Below are positions 1 to 7,738 of a DNA stretch of 64,000 nt, in pieces. The stretch's first letter is position 1. Every line of letters starts with the position of its first letter. The notes under the pieces are model-generated. The model did no database searches and was not told the DNA's origin. It worked only from the letters and a program-made list of their open reading frames with translations. Location: NCBI RefSeq assembly GCF_900106535.1, contig NZ_FNOH01000023.1:1-64000 (forward strand), given 5' to 3'. A program made the position numbers and the translations under genes. The DNA comes from Myxococcus xanthus. Lineage in GTDB: Bacteria; Myxococcota; Myxococcia; Myxococcales; Myxococcaceae.

Positions 1-42
1 TCACGGAACTCCGGCGGGTATGGGGGACGTGACTTCGGCATC

Positions 43-1047
43 GTGGGACCCTTTTCGCACAGCGGGTGGAACTCCACGAAACCGGGGCAACTTCACAACA
101 AGCACTCAAGCGTCGACAGCAAACGACAGATTCTCAGAGATCATATCCTCCCATTCTTCGGGAAGGTGGCGCTCGCGAACATCGGCTTGGCCGAAATCGA
201 AGACTTCAAGGCGCACATGCGCAAGAAGAAGTCGGCAGCTCACAAGCGGAAGGACTCCGCGTCAAAGCGAGCCATCCGGAAGCGGCAGCGTAGCGAGCCC
301 AAGCCCCTGAGCCTGAAGACCATCAACAACGTGCTGACCGTGCTTCACAAGCTCCTGACGCTCGCAGAAGAGCATGGGGTCATCCGGCAGGCGCCGCGCG
401 TAAAGCCCTTTGGGAAGCTACCGAAGCCTCCCTTCGACTTCCTGAGCTTTGAGGAAGCGGATCAGCTTCTCGCCGTCGCTGAGCCCGAATGGCGCACGTT
501 GCTGCGCGTCGCCATCAAGACGGGGCTTCGGCAGGGGGAGCTGATCGGGCTCCGGTGGCACGACCTGACCCTGACGCGGGGCCTGCTTCACGTTCGCAGG
601 ACCATTTGGCGCGGGATAGAGGGTTTGCCGAAGGGTGGGCGTGAACGGACGGTCGACTTGCCCGCCTCCGTGGTTGATGCGCTCAACGCCCACCGGCACC
701 GTCGGGGGCGGTTCGTCTTCTGTCAGGAGGACGGGCAGCCACTCACCAAGGGCAAGATGGCGGCACCGCTGGGTCGCGCCCTCCGGGCGGCGGGCATCAC
801 CCGCGAAGTGGGGCAAATCGGCTGGCACGACCTGCGCCATACCTACGGCAGCCATCTCGCGATGAGGGGTATCCCGCTGAAGGTGATTCAGGAGCTGATA
901 GGGCACGCGACCATCGAGATGACGAATCGCTACGCCCACCTGAGCCCCGACACTCGGAGAGAGGCAGTCGCCGTTTTGGACCGGCCTCTCGCTCTGCCGT
1001 GCGACATACGTGCAACATGGAAGGAGGCCGCTCCTAACCGCACGTAA
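43..1047 (+). CDS. Tyrosine recombinase (phage/island integrase), 5' end uncertain
   Basis: This is a site-specific recombinase of the lambda-integrase family, which would cut and rejoin attachment sites to insert or excise a mobile element. The C-terminal catalytic domain is complete. The first catalytic Arg lies in TGLRQGELIGLRW, the HxxR box is HDLRHTYGSHLA, a later His is in LIGHATIEMT, and the nucleophile Tyr is in TNRYAHLSP. A SAM-like core-binding domain begins near SVDSKRQILRDHILPFFG. The GTG at 43 has no clear ribosome site and the frame stays open to the window edge, so the true start may lie to the left. No arm-binding domain is visible in what remains. The gene reads straight at the 3' end of the tRNA-Leu gene 16 bases away, the usual arrangement at a tRNA-integrated prophage or island. 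Confidence 0.85.
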   Translation: MGPFSHSGWNSTKPGQLHNKHSSVDSKRQILRDHILPFFGKVALANIGLAEIEDFKAHMRKKKSAAHKRKDSASKRAIRKRQRSEPKPLSLKTINNVLTVLHKLLTLAEEHGVIRQAPRVKPFGKLPKPPFDFLSFEEADQLLAVAEPEWRTLLRVAIKTGLRQGELIGLRWHDLTLTRGLLHVRRTIWRGIEGLPKGGRERTVDLPASVVDALNAHRHRRGRFVFCQEDGQPLTKGKMAAPLGRALRAAGITREVGQIGWHDLRHTYGSHLAMRGIPLKVIQELIGHATIEMTNRYAHLSPDTRREAVAVLDRPLALPCDIRATWKEAAPNRT

Positions 1048-1063
1048 TCACTGAACAGTTCAA

Positions 1064-1149
1064 TGCACGAGCCGGGGATCGAACCCGGACGGCCCTTACG
1101 GGCCAGCGGATTTTAAGTCCGCTGCGTCTGCCAGTTCCGCCACTCGTGC
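1064..1149 (-). tRNA. tRNA-Leu (anticodon UAA)
   Basis: The minus strand folds as a class II tRNA of 86 bases. The 7-bp acceptor stem GCACGAG/CTCGTGC is perfect and has discriminator A at 1064. The anticodon loop CTTAAAA gives anticodon UAA. The long variable arm contains GGCCCGTAAGGGCC, and the T arm CCGGGTTCGATCCCCGG is canonical. CCA is not encoded. The 3' end faces the integrase gene, so this tRNA is probably the attB target of the element to the left. Confidence 0.95.
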
Positions 1150-1460
1150 CTTGCTGCGGGCAGCACCCTACAGGGCCTGTCCTACCTCCGGCAAAGGCCT
1201 CGTGCAGCCTCAGGCGCTCTTCCTTCTCCGCTGGGGCTCCAGGCAGGCCTGAGCGCCTCATTTCGCGCCCGGCGATGCCTCGTGGCCCGCGCCGGGGTGC
1301 CCAGGGATGCGCCAACCCCTCAAGAGCGTTGAAGAATCCAGGGCCCCGGGTCGGATTCGCCGCCAGGGAGGCCGGTTTCGGGCCCCCTTCTCTTCACAGT
1401 TCGACGGCCGGGTGTGCTCCACCGTCGCATCTCGCCTGACCCTGTTATAAAGCGCCCCCC
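1150..1460 (+). promoter_or_regulatory. Intergenic region with an extended -10 promoter for ffh
   Basis: This 311-base gap between the tRNA and ffh holds no convincing gene. Near its right end TGTTATAAA (1443-1451) reads as an extended -10 element (TG-N-TATAAA). The predicted transcription start would fall only about 3 bases before the ffh ATG, and no Shine-Dalgarno sequence is present in the intervening C-rich stretch. This suggests a leaderless or near-leaderless ffh mRNA. No good -35 hexamer is seen at the expected distance. Confidence 0.45.
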
Positions 1461-3107
1461 ATGCTCGAGACCGTAACCAAGGGCTTCCGCGCCGCCAAGA
1501 ACCGCCTCGCCGGCAAGAGCGAGCTCACCCCGGAGCTGGTCGACGAGTCGCTGCGCGACATCCGCGTCTCCCTGCTCGAGGCTGACGTCGCCTTCGACGT
1601 CGTGAAGAAGTTTGTCGCCCGCGTCCGCGAGAAGTCCGTGGGCGAGTTGGTGCAGACGACCATCACCGACACGGCTGGCCAGAAGCGCAAGGTCAGCCCG
1701 ATGGACCACTTCATCAAGATCTGCCACGACGAGCTGGAGGCCCTCATGGGGCCCGTCGACACCAGCTTGAAGCTGAAGCCCAAGGGCCAGCTGTCCGGCA
1801 TCATGATGGTGGGCCTCCAGGGCTCCGGTAAGACGACCACGACCGGAAAGCTCGCCAGCCGGCTCCTCCAGGAAGGGCGCAAGCCCCTGCTCGTCGCAGC
1901 CGACATCTACCGCCCCGCCGCCGTGGATCAACTCAAGGTCCTGGGCGAGCGGCTCAAGGTCCCCGTCTACCACGAGCCCGGCATCCAGCCGCCCGAGCTC
2001 GCCAAGCGGGGCTACGCCGCCGCGCGCGAGCAGAAGTGCGACGTGGTGCTCATCGACACCGCCGGCCGGCTCGCCATCGACGAGTCCCTGATGGCCGAAC
2101 TGGAGTCCATCAAGGGCAACGTCCAGCCGGACAACATCCTGCTGGTGTGCGACGCGATGATTGGTCAGGACGCCGTGCGCACGGCGGCGGAGTTCGACCG
2201 GCGGCTGACGCTGGACGGATTCATCCTCACCAAGCTGGACGGTGACGCCCGCGGCGGCGCCGCGCTGTCCATCAAGGAAGTCACGGGCAAGCCCATCAAG
2301 TTCCTCGGCATGGGCGAGTCCATGGACAAGCTGGAGGAGTTCCGCCCAGCCGGCCTCGCGGGCCGCATCCTCGGGTTCGGCGACATCGTCGGCCTGATGA
2401 AGGACTTCGAGAAGGTCGTCGACGAGAAGAAGGCCGAGGAGGATGCCAAGAAGCTCCTGTCCGGCCAGTTCACGATGAAGGACTTCGTCGAGCAGATCCG
2501 CATGGTCCGGAAGATGGGACCGCTCAAGGACCTGCTGGAGAAGTTCCCCCTCTTCGGCGACCTCACCGAGCACCTCAATCCGGACGAGAAGGAACTCACG
2601 AAGATCGAGTCGATGTACGACTCGATGACGGCGAAGGAGCGCCTGCGGCCAGATACCGTCAACAACAGCCGCATCAACCGCATCGCCAAGGGCAGCGGCC
2701 GCAAGGTCGAAGAGGTCAAGGAGCTGCTCCAGAAGTTCGGAATGATGCAGCAGGTAATGGGCACCATCGGCCAGAATCCGGGCCTCTTGGGCCGCATCCC
2801 CGGCTTCAAGCAGCTGGGTCAGCTGTCGCAGATGAAGAACATGGACCTCTCCAGCATGTTCGGCGGCGACCCGAAGATGATGGAGAAGATGATGAGCGGC
2901 GGCATGCCCGGCATGGGCATGCCCATGCAGCTGCCGCAGATTGCACCCGGCTACACGCCGCCCATGGGCCAGGCCGCCATGGCCAAGGCCCGGTTGATGG
3001 GCTACGCGCCGCCCTCCGCCGCAGGCAAGAGCGAGGACCGCGACGCCATCAAGGAGCGCCGCAAGCGGGAGAAGGAGAACAAGAAGAAGAACCGGAAGAA
3101 GAAGTAG
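1461..3107 (+). CDS. ffh: Signal recognition particle protein Ffh
   Basis: Ffh is the GTPase of the signal recognition particle. It binds 4.5S RNA and signal sequences and delivers ribosomes to FtsY at the inner membrane. The helical N domain covers about residues 1-85. The G domain has P-loop GLQGSGKTTTTGKLA (about 115-130), the IDTAGR motif and the closing motif TKLDGDARGG. The Met-rich M domain (about 325-460) carries QIRMVRKMGPL and NSSRINRIAKGSG-like RNA-binding sequence. At 548 residues it is about 95 longer than the E. coli protein. The surplus is a Met/Gly/Pro-rich tail ending in a very Lys/Arg-rich stretch. It stands alone, with a terminator after it. Confidence 0.97.
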   Translation: MLETVTKGFRAAKNRLAGKSELTPELVDESLRDIRVSLLEADVAFDVVKKFVARVREKSVGELVQTTITDTAGQKRKVSPMDHFIKICHDELEALMGPVDTSLKLKPKGQLSGIMMVGLQGSGKTTTTGKLASRLLQEGRKPLLVAADIYRPAAVDQLKVLGERLKVPVYHEPGIQPPELAKRGYAAAREQKCDVVLIDTAGRLAIDESLMAELESIKGNVQPDNILLVCDAMIGQDAVRTAAEFDRRLTLDGFILTKLDGDARGGAALSIKEVTGKPIKFLGMGESMDKLEEFRPAGLAGRILGFGDIVGLMKDFEKVVDEKKAEEDAKKLLSGQFTMKDFVEQIRMVRKMGPLKDLLEKFPLFGDLTEHLNPDEKELTKIESMYDSMTAKERLRPDTVNNSRINRIAKGSGRKVEEVKELLQKFGMMQQVMGTIGQNPGLLGRIPGFKQLGQLSQMKNMDLSSMFGGDPKMMEKMMSGGMPGMGMPMQLPQIAPGYTPPMGQAAMAKARLMGYAPPSAAGKSEDRDAIKERRKREKENKKKNRKKK

Positions 3108-3130
3108 GCCGCTCGCGGCCCCGGTGCCCA

Positions 3131-3178
3131 CGCCCGCCTCCCCGCATCCGTGCTGGGAGGGCGGGCGTTCGTGTTTTT
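3131..3178 (+). terminator. Rho-independent terminator after ffh
   Basis: A GC-rich hairpin pairs 3131-3142 with 3155-3167 with a single bulge and a 12-base loop, and is followed by GTGTTTTT. It sits 24 bases after the ffh stop codon. Confidence 0.75.
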
Positions 3179-3342
3179 AGAGGGAGCTGTCCAGAAGGTG
3201 AGACGCCCGTCTCAACTGGTCCACGGTCAGCGTGGACGCCTGCGGTGGCTTGCCCTCGTCTCGTAGGAAGAGGCAGAAGAGACGTGGCCGCCGCACATCT
3301 CGGCCAGCATTCCGAGCGACCATGCCCGGAACAGTTCTTGCG

Positions 3343-4707
3343 ATGAGCAACAGCATGCACTACCGACGACGCTTCTTTTCCCTGTTGTTCGTCTTCTCCA
3401 CAGCGACGGCCTGCATCAACGTTCCGGAGGTTGAACCGCTCCCGAACGGGCCCGAAGCGGATGCCGGCACACAGCCCGACGCAGGCTCCGAGGAGCCGCG
3501 AACGCTGACCTTGCTCAATACCCTGCCAGCAGGTGGGTCGACGCAAGTCCCCATCGACACCCAATTCGTCCTGACGTTTTCGAGTCCCATCGAAGAGGAC
3601 TCGCTGAACGTGACGATTCAACCCCAAGTGACGCTGGCCCGCACCGAATGGGCCCATCAGGGAGCAACGGCCATCGTGCATCCAGCGGCAGCATTGGCTG
3701 AGAACACGACCTATACAGTCACCGTGAATGCAGAGAACGGCGCTGGCCAATCATTGACAGGAACGCGCTCGTTCACATTCACGACGACGGGCCCAGCCCC
3801 CGACACCACTGCGCCTACCCTCCTCAACACGACGCCGGGACAGGCCGCCATCGGCGTAGCTCGAGACACAGTCATCGAGGTTCTCTTTTCAGAACCCATG
3901 GACAAGAATTCCGTCCAGGCGGCGTTCGCCATCACCTCGCCTGCGGGACTCAACTCAGGGAGCTTCTCGTGGAACGAGGCAGAGACGGTGATGACCTACA
4001 CGTCACCTGCAAGCGCTGCATATGGCGCCACCATTGCTTGGCAGATCTCCACCTTTGCCAAGGACAAAAATGGGAATGCGTTACAGGATCTCGCCAAACA
4101 GGAATTCCGCATCGTCCGCCAGGCTACGATGACCATGCCACTCATCTACTCGGCAAGCGGAACCATCACAGCAGGGTCATCCGTACGCCACTACCGGTCC
4201 TACAACACGTACGAACTTGAGCGCATCGGCGATAATGGTGCCCAACAGGGCAGTCGGCTGTTCCTTGCATTCAAGCTCGACACATTGCCTTTGGACACCA
4301 TCCGAATCAATCGAGCGACCGTCAGGTGGTGGTTGTCACTTCGACTGGGCAATCCCTTCGAAAAGCTTGGGCCCCTCCTGTTGGAACCCGTAGACGTGGG
4401 TGAATCGCTCCCCCAATCGCATGCAGAAGAGACCGAGAACCCAGTACTCACCGCAGCCTACACCGCCCGCCCCCTTGCCCCGGGCTTCACCATCGCCGAG
4501 GCAGACACGGGAACCCCAGGGCAGTTCGACGTAACGTCGTACGTGACCACGAACTGGTCACGCCGGGACGAAGCAAACTACAGGTCCCAGTTCCGCATCC
4601 GGTTCACCTCGGAAACAGATAACGACAGAGACACTGACGAACTGCGTTCAAGCCCAACTACACATCCTACGCTGGCCGATCTTGAAGTCATTTACGAGTA
4701 TCCTTGA
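3343..4707 (+). CDS. Putative lipoprotein with two Ig-like (SbsA/Big_5) domains and a DNRLRE-like C-terminus
   Basis: This is a probable surface or periplasmic lipoprotein of 454 residues. The signal peptide has an Arg-rich start, a hydrophobic core FFSLLFVFS and a lipid-attachment Cys at residue 24 (TATAC). It is followed by a Pro/Asp/Glu linker. Two Ig-like domains of the SbsA_Ig/Big_5 type come next (about 50-150 and 155-265), recognisable from the repeated pattern P-x-x-G-x-x-V/I...V/I-x-F-S-x-P-I/M. The C-terminal half (DVTSYVTTNW, FRIRF) resembles DNRLRE beta-sandwich modules. I chose ATG 3343 because it gives a clean signal peptide. ATG 3322 and 3355 are alternatives, and no start has a strong ribosome site. 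GC content looks clearly lower than in neighbouring core genes, suggesting recent acquisition. The substrate is unknown. Confidence 0.75.
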   Translation: MSNSMHYRRRFFSLLFVFSTATACINVPEVEPLPNGPEADAGTQPDAGSEEPRTLTLLNTLPAGGSTQVPIDTQFVLTFSSPIEEDSLNVTIQPQVTLARTEWAHQGATAIVHPAAALAENTTYTVTVNAENGAGQSLTGTRSFTFTTTGPAPDTTAPTLLNTTPGQAAIGVARDTVIEVLFSEPMDKNSVQAAFAITSPAGLNSGSFSWNEAETVMTYTSPASAAYGATIAWQISTFAKDKNGNALQDLAKQEFRIVRQATMTMPLIYSASGTITAGSSVRHYRSYNTYELERIGDNGAQQGSRLFLAFKLDTLPLDTIRINRATVRWWLSLRLGNPFEKLGPLLLEPVDVGESLPQSHAEETENPVLTAAYTARPLAPGFTIAEADTGTPGQFDVTSYVTTNWSRRDEANYRSQFRIRFTSETDNDRDTDELRSSPTTHPTLADLEVIYEYP

Positions 4708-4766
4708 CATAGATCGCGAGGCGAACCATTGGCGCTCGGTTCGCCTCCCAGTTCCTGGAGGAACTC

Positions 4767-5807
4767 TTATTCTTGTCGCTTGGGCACAACGAGTCCCTGG
4801 CTCAGACGCTTCAACACTCGCTGTTTCTGGCGCCGTTTGTAGGCCTCGTGCGCATTGTCTCCACGCTCATTAAGTCGCGCGGTTTCTTCATCGACAATCT
4901 GGAATTCGACAAGCGAGATGATGATTCTCCCCTTTCGCTGCCGGGTGTCTTCTTCCGGAGTGGGCAGATAGGCATCCATTCGCATGGGGAGGTCTACCAC
5001 GAAGTTGAGCGCGCGGTAGGTATTGCCCGAAAAAGTGTTCCCCCCAGTGTTCTCTCGATCTTCGTAGTCACGATCCAGATGGAGTCGTGGGATGTACTGC
5101 TCGAAGTGAGGGTTCTCAGCGAGCACAGCCTTGAACGGCATCAGCGTGTTTTCAGTTTGCCCCGGGACAACCAAGTGAAAGGGGAAGAGGCGCTGGGAGA
5201 GGTAGTAGAGAACCGGCAGCAAGTCCTCCCGCCTCTTGGTCACCACCCGGAACCGGGTCCTGTCGTAGACTTGGGCGGCAACGGTCTCCTTCTTCGCCAG
5301 CAACTTGGTGACAAGCGAGTCCTGGGTCTTGATGGAGTGCGCGAACTCCGCAATGGGCAGCCCTTTGGACTGCATCTCGGCGGCAACTCCCATCACCCGC
5401 TCCATGATGAGTTCTGCCAACTCCGCCTCTGACACAGGTAGCCGGAAGAGCAGGTCTCGCCCTTCAATGTGCTGAATGACGTGCATCACCTTCAGAACGA
5501 CACACGCAATCCGTCGGTGACGGGGCGCCCCCTTGACACCAGACGCGTAGAGGAACAAGTCATGGATTTCCTCTGGCCTCGCCACCGCATCTGCGACGCG
5601 GTAGTTGAACGTCTTCCGAAGGTACTCAACAGCTTCAGCCAAGACGGCACGTGCCCACTCATCATCGTAGGGACGAGACACATCCAACTGGAGCAACCTG
5701 AGGAAGTTGTCCACCTCCCCACGGGACTGGAAGTGCATTCGCCGCCAGTCGATTACCGACCCTCCGCGGAGAATCAACCGGATACGCTCCAGTTCACGCA
5801 GCCCCAT
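4767..5807 (-). CDS. TIGR04552-like protein with a divergent RelA/SpoT-type nucleotidyltransferase domain
   Basis: This myxobacterial protein is, to my recollection, a member of the uncharacterised TIGR04552 family. Reading residues against RelA/SpoT synthetases gives a collinear match. SLVTKLLAKKE corresponds to SIYRKM. VYDRTRFRVVTKR corresponds to FDLIAIRCV, with the Mg-binding Asp at residue 182. GNTYRALNFVV corresponds to NGYQSIHTTV. VEFQIVDEE, followed by NERGDNAHEAYKRR, corresponds to IEIQIRT followed by AEYGVAAHWAYK, with the catalytic Glu at residue 301. The IRT triplet is replaced by IVD and there is an insertion of roughly 50 residues before the GNTYR segment. No HD hydrolase, TGS or ACT domain is seen; the N-terminal 160 residues are helical. 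I start at ATG 5807, which has GGTGG upstream; a longer form from 5936 is possible. The family call is from memory and the fold is inference. Confidence 0.7.
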   Translation of the reverse strand: MGLRELERIRLILRGGSVIDWRRMHFQSRGEVDNFLRLLQLDVSRPYDDEWARAVLAEAVEYLRKTFNYRVADAVARPEEIHDLFLYASGVKGAPRHRRIACVVLKVMHVIQHIEGRDLLFRLPVSEAELAELIMERVMGVAAEMQSKGLPIAEFAHSIKTQDSLVTKLLAKKETVAAQVYDRTRFRVVTKRREDLLPVLYYLSQRLFPFHLVVPGQTENTLMPFKAVLAENPHFEQYIPRLHLDRDYEDRENTGGNTFSGNTYRALNFVVDLPMRMDAYLPTPEEDTRQRKGRIIISLVEFQIVDEETARLNERGDNAHEAYKRRQKQRVLKRLSQGLVVPKRQE

Positions 5808-5974
5808 CCGACCCACCGTGCAGATGGGGATGTCCGGCAAAACAGGTATAAGCGAAGGCACCTTCACACTTGAGCTTCCTAGCCGAGCCCACTCGGATGG
5901 GGAAGTCTTCTCAAACGAACGAGGGCCCTCCCCCATCGGGAGAGGACCCTCATTACGACCAAACGGCCAACCAG

Positions 5975-6457
5975 CTACTGGGCAGCAACCTCGCGGTTGT
6001 TTTCGTACCGGACTTGGCTCAATACCCGGCCGTCTTCAGCGAGATCCTTGACCACGCCATTTTTACGGCCGTTCTTGTACTCCTCGATTCTCTGGGGCTT
6101 GCCGCTGGGGAAGTACATGACGCGCTGGCCATGCCAGCCGCCATCCTTGAACTCCGCAGTGCCGCGCTTGTTGCCTGACGCATCGTAGAAGGTCCAGGTG
6201 CCAACCTTGAGACCGTTCTCGAACTGCCCCTGTGCCGCCTTCACGCCATTCGGATGGTACTCAACGTACGCACCGTGTGAGGTGCGGGCGCCTGCCTTCG
6301 TGCCGGACTTCACACACGACAAGCCCTCCTCCTTGGAACCGAGCTGAACCGTGCCCTCCGCGCAGTTCAGCCGCTCCGAAGCGCCTTCAGCCATTGCCGC
6401 CGGAGCAACCAGGGTCAGACCGAGGGTCAGCGTTCGCATCAGCTTGGTAGACAGCAT
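5975..6457 (-). CDS. Exported YwqK/MORN-variant repeat protein
   Basis: This is a 160-residue exported protein with a signal peptide (cleavage after about APAAMA) and repeats of the MORN_2/YwqK type. Units with the pattern Y-x-x-G-x-x-x-x-x-x-x-x-NG-x-x-x-G-x-W-x-x-Y/F begin at about residues 65, 87, 109 and 132. Database entries often call such proteins 'YwqK family antitoxin', but an exported MORN-like protein has no demonstrated antitoxin role, so I do not transfer that function. The start at 6457 is fixed by AAAAGGAGAATCG immediately before ATG. The gene lies just upstream of the RelA/SpoT-like gene on the same strand and could be cotranscribed with it. Confidence 0.8.
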   Translation of the reverse strand: MLSTKLMRTLTLGLTLVAPAAMAEGASERLNCAEGTVQLGSKEEGLSCVKSGTKAGARTSHGAYVEYHPNGVKAAQGQFENGLKVGTWTFYDASGNKRGTAEFKDGGWHGQRVMYFPSGKPQRIEEYKNGRKNGVVKDLAEDGRVLSQVRYENNREVAAQ

Positions 6458-6548
6458 CGATTCTCCTTTTCAAGACGCCGGGATTTCCGCGGCATGAATG
6501 GGACGCATAGGCCCGGCCGAAATTCAGCGTACCTCTCGTCGGAATGAG

Positions 6549-6581
6549 CGAGCCCCGCCCCTACAACCGGAGCGGGGCTCG
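6549..6581 (-). terminator. Perfect 10-bp hairpin after the Cys-rich lipoprotein gene
   Basis: CGAGCCCCGC (6549-6558) pairs with GCGGGGCTCG (6572-6581) around a 13-base loop. It lies 22 bases past the stop of the 6603-7499 gene. There is no U-tract after it on the minus strand, so termination is likely but not certain. Confidence 0.55.
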
Positions 6582-6602
6582 ATGACTCACCTGCTCAATC
6601 GA

Positions 6603-7499
6603 TTACTGGTAGTTCGACTGATGGCAGACGAAGTTGCCGTCGCTGAAGTAGAAGCCAGCCGAGTTGGTGGTGCTAGTCGCGGCGACGCAGAGGTTGACGA
6701 TGATCTCCGCGTTGCTGCGGTTGGCGCCAGTGACAATGTAGTTGCCCTCCGAGCGGCTGATGGACGCGTTGAGACGACCACCGTCCGTCTGGACGTAGAA
6801 GAAGCGGCTCAGCTCCGTGGAGGTGTCCGGGAACGGCGTGTTGGAGTACGCGTTGATGCGGATGCGCAGACGCTTGGGCAGGTTAGCAGGACAGAACGCA
6901 GTGTCCGTCGTCGCATTGACGAAGCCCACCTTGTAGATGATCGGGCCCGTGGTGCCGAGGTCCGCCTTGTTCGGGAAGTCCTTGTAGTTCTGGCACGTCG
7001 GCGCGGGCGGCGCGGAGCAGGTGCCACTGGAGCAGATCTGGCCGTAAGCGCAGGTGGACAGGCCCTCGCCGGTGCAGCTCGCGGGCCCGGTGTCACCCTC
7101 TTCGCACTGGCCGGTGCTGACATTACAGGTCCGGTCGCCGGTGCACTCAGTGTCGGACGTGCAGGCCGTCACGCAGACGTTGTCCAGGTTGGAGCAGACC
7201 AGGCCCGTGGACTCAGAGTCCGTGCCACCGTTGCAGAGCACGTCCGTGGAGCACTGGCAGATGCTCGTGGTCGACGTGCCGCCCAGCGGGGCGCAGGTCT
7301 TCGCCGTGGAGGGGCAGTCCGAACCAGAGTTACAGGTCTGCACGCAGACTTGGGCGGTCGGGTGACAGATCTCCGACTCGCCGCACTCGTCGTTGCTGGT
7401 GCACGCGCCCGGGGACGTTGAGTCGTCACCGCAACCAGCCATGAGACCGCTCATCGCGCCAAGCGCAGTGAGCACCAACATCATCTTGCGAAGCTGCAT
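6603..7499 (-). CDS. Cysteine-rich lipoprotein
   Basis: This 298-residue lipoprotein begins with a signal sequence ending LMAGC and continues with a Cys-rich region (about residues 30-175). That region has at least twenty cysteines in repeats such as C-x4-E/D-C-x4-I/T-C-x6-V/Q-C, a pattern shared with many myxobacterial secreted proteins and with Dickkopf-like modules. The C-terminal 120 residues have few cysteines and form an unrecognised beta-rich domain. ATG 7499 is chosen because AGAGGAAATCTCAAC precedes it and it opens the signal peptide; longer in-frame extensions lack both. Function unknown. Confidence 0.8.
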   Translation of the reverse strand: MQLRKMMLVLTALGAMSGLMAGCGDDSTSPGACTSNDECGESEICHPTAQVCVQTCNSGSDCPSTAKTCAPLGGTSTTSICQCSTDVLCNGGTDSESTGLVCSNLDNVCVTACTSDTECTGDRTCNVSTGQCEEGDTGPASCTGEGLSTCAYGQICSSGTCSAPPAPTCQNYKDFPNKADLGTTGPIIYKVGFVNATTDTAFCPANLPKRLRIRINAYSNTPFPDTSTELSRFFYVQTDGGRLNASISRSEGNYIVTGANRSNAEIIVNLCVAATSTTNSAGFYFSDGNFVCHQSNYQ

Positions 7500-7685
7500 G
7501 TTGAGATTTCCTCTTGTTTGGAACGCCGCCCGGGGGGCCTCCGGCCACTGACTACAGGCCCCAACAACCATGCGAGCAAGTGAGGCTTAGTCCCGCCCGT
7601 CCAGACGTGTCAACGAGTGTCGACGCCACCTGGACGGCTGCTCGGCCACGAAATTCACCCTTCGCGCAAGCAGACAGCGGGAGCG

Positions 7686-7719
7686 GAGGCCATCGCGACG
7701 TTCATGTCGCGATAGCCTC
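7686..7719 (-). terminator. Hairpin downstream of gltJ, probable end of the glt operon
   Basis: GAGGC plus ATCGCGAC (7686-7699) pair with GTCGCGAT plus GCCTC (7706-7719), giving a 13-bp stem with one mismatch and a 6-base loop. It starts 20 bases past the gltJ stop. There is no T-run on the minus strand. Confidence 0.5.
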
Positions 7720-7738
7720 AGTGGACGCTCCCCACCGC

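Noticed and set aside
1320-3131. A 603-codon frame antisense to ffh
   Set aside because: The product is low-complexity (His, Leu, Gly, Asp) and the opposite strand encodes a clear Ffh.
5975-6457. Calling the YwqK-like protein an antitoxin
   Set aside because: It has a signal peptide and MORN-like repeats, and nothing in the sequence shows neutralisation of a toxin; the label in databases is by association.
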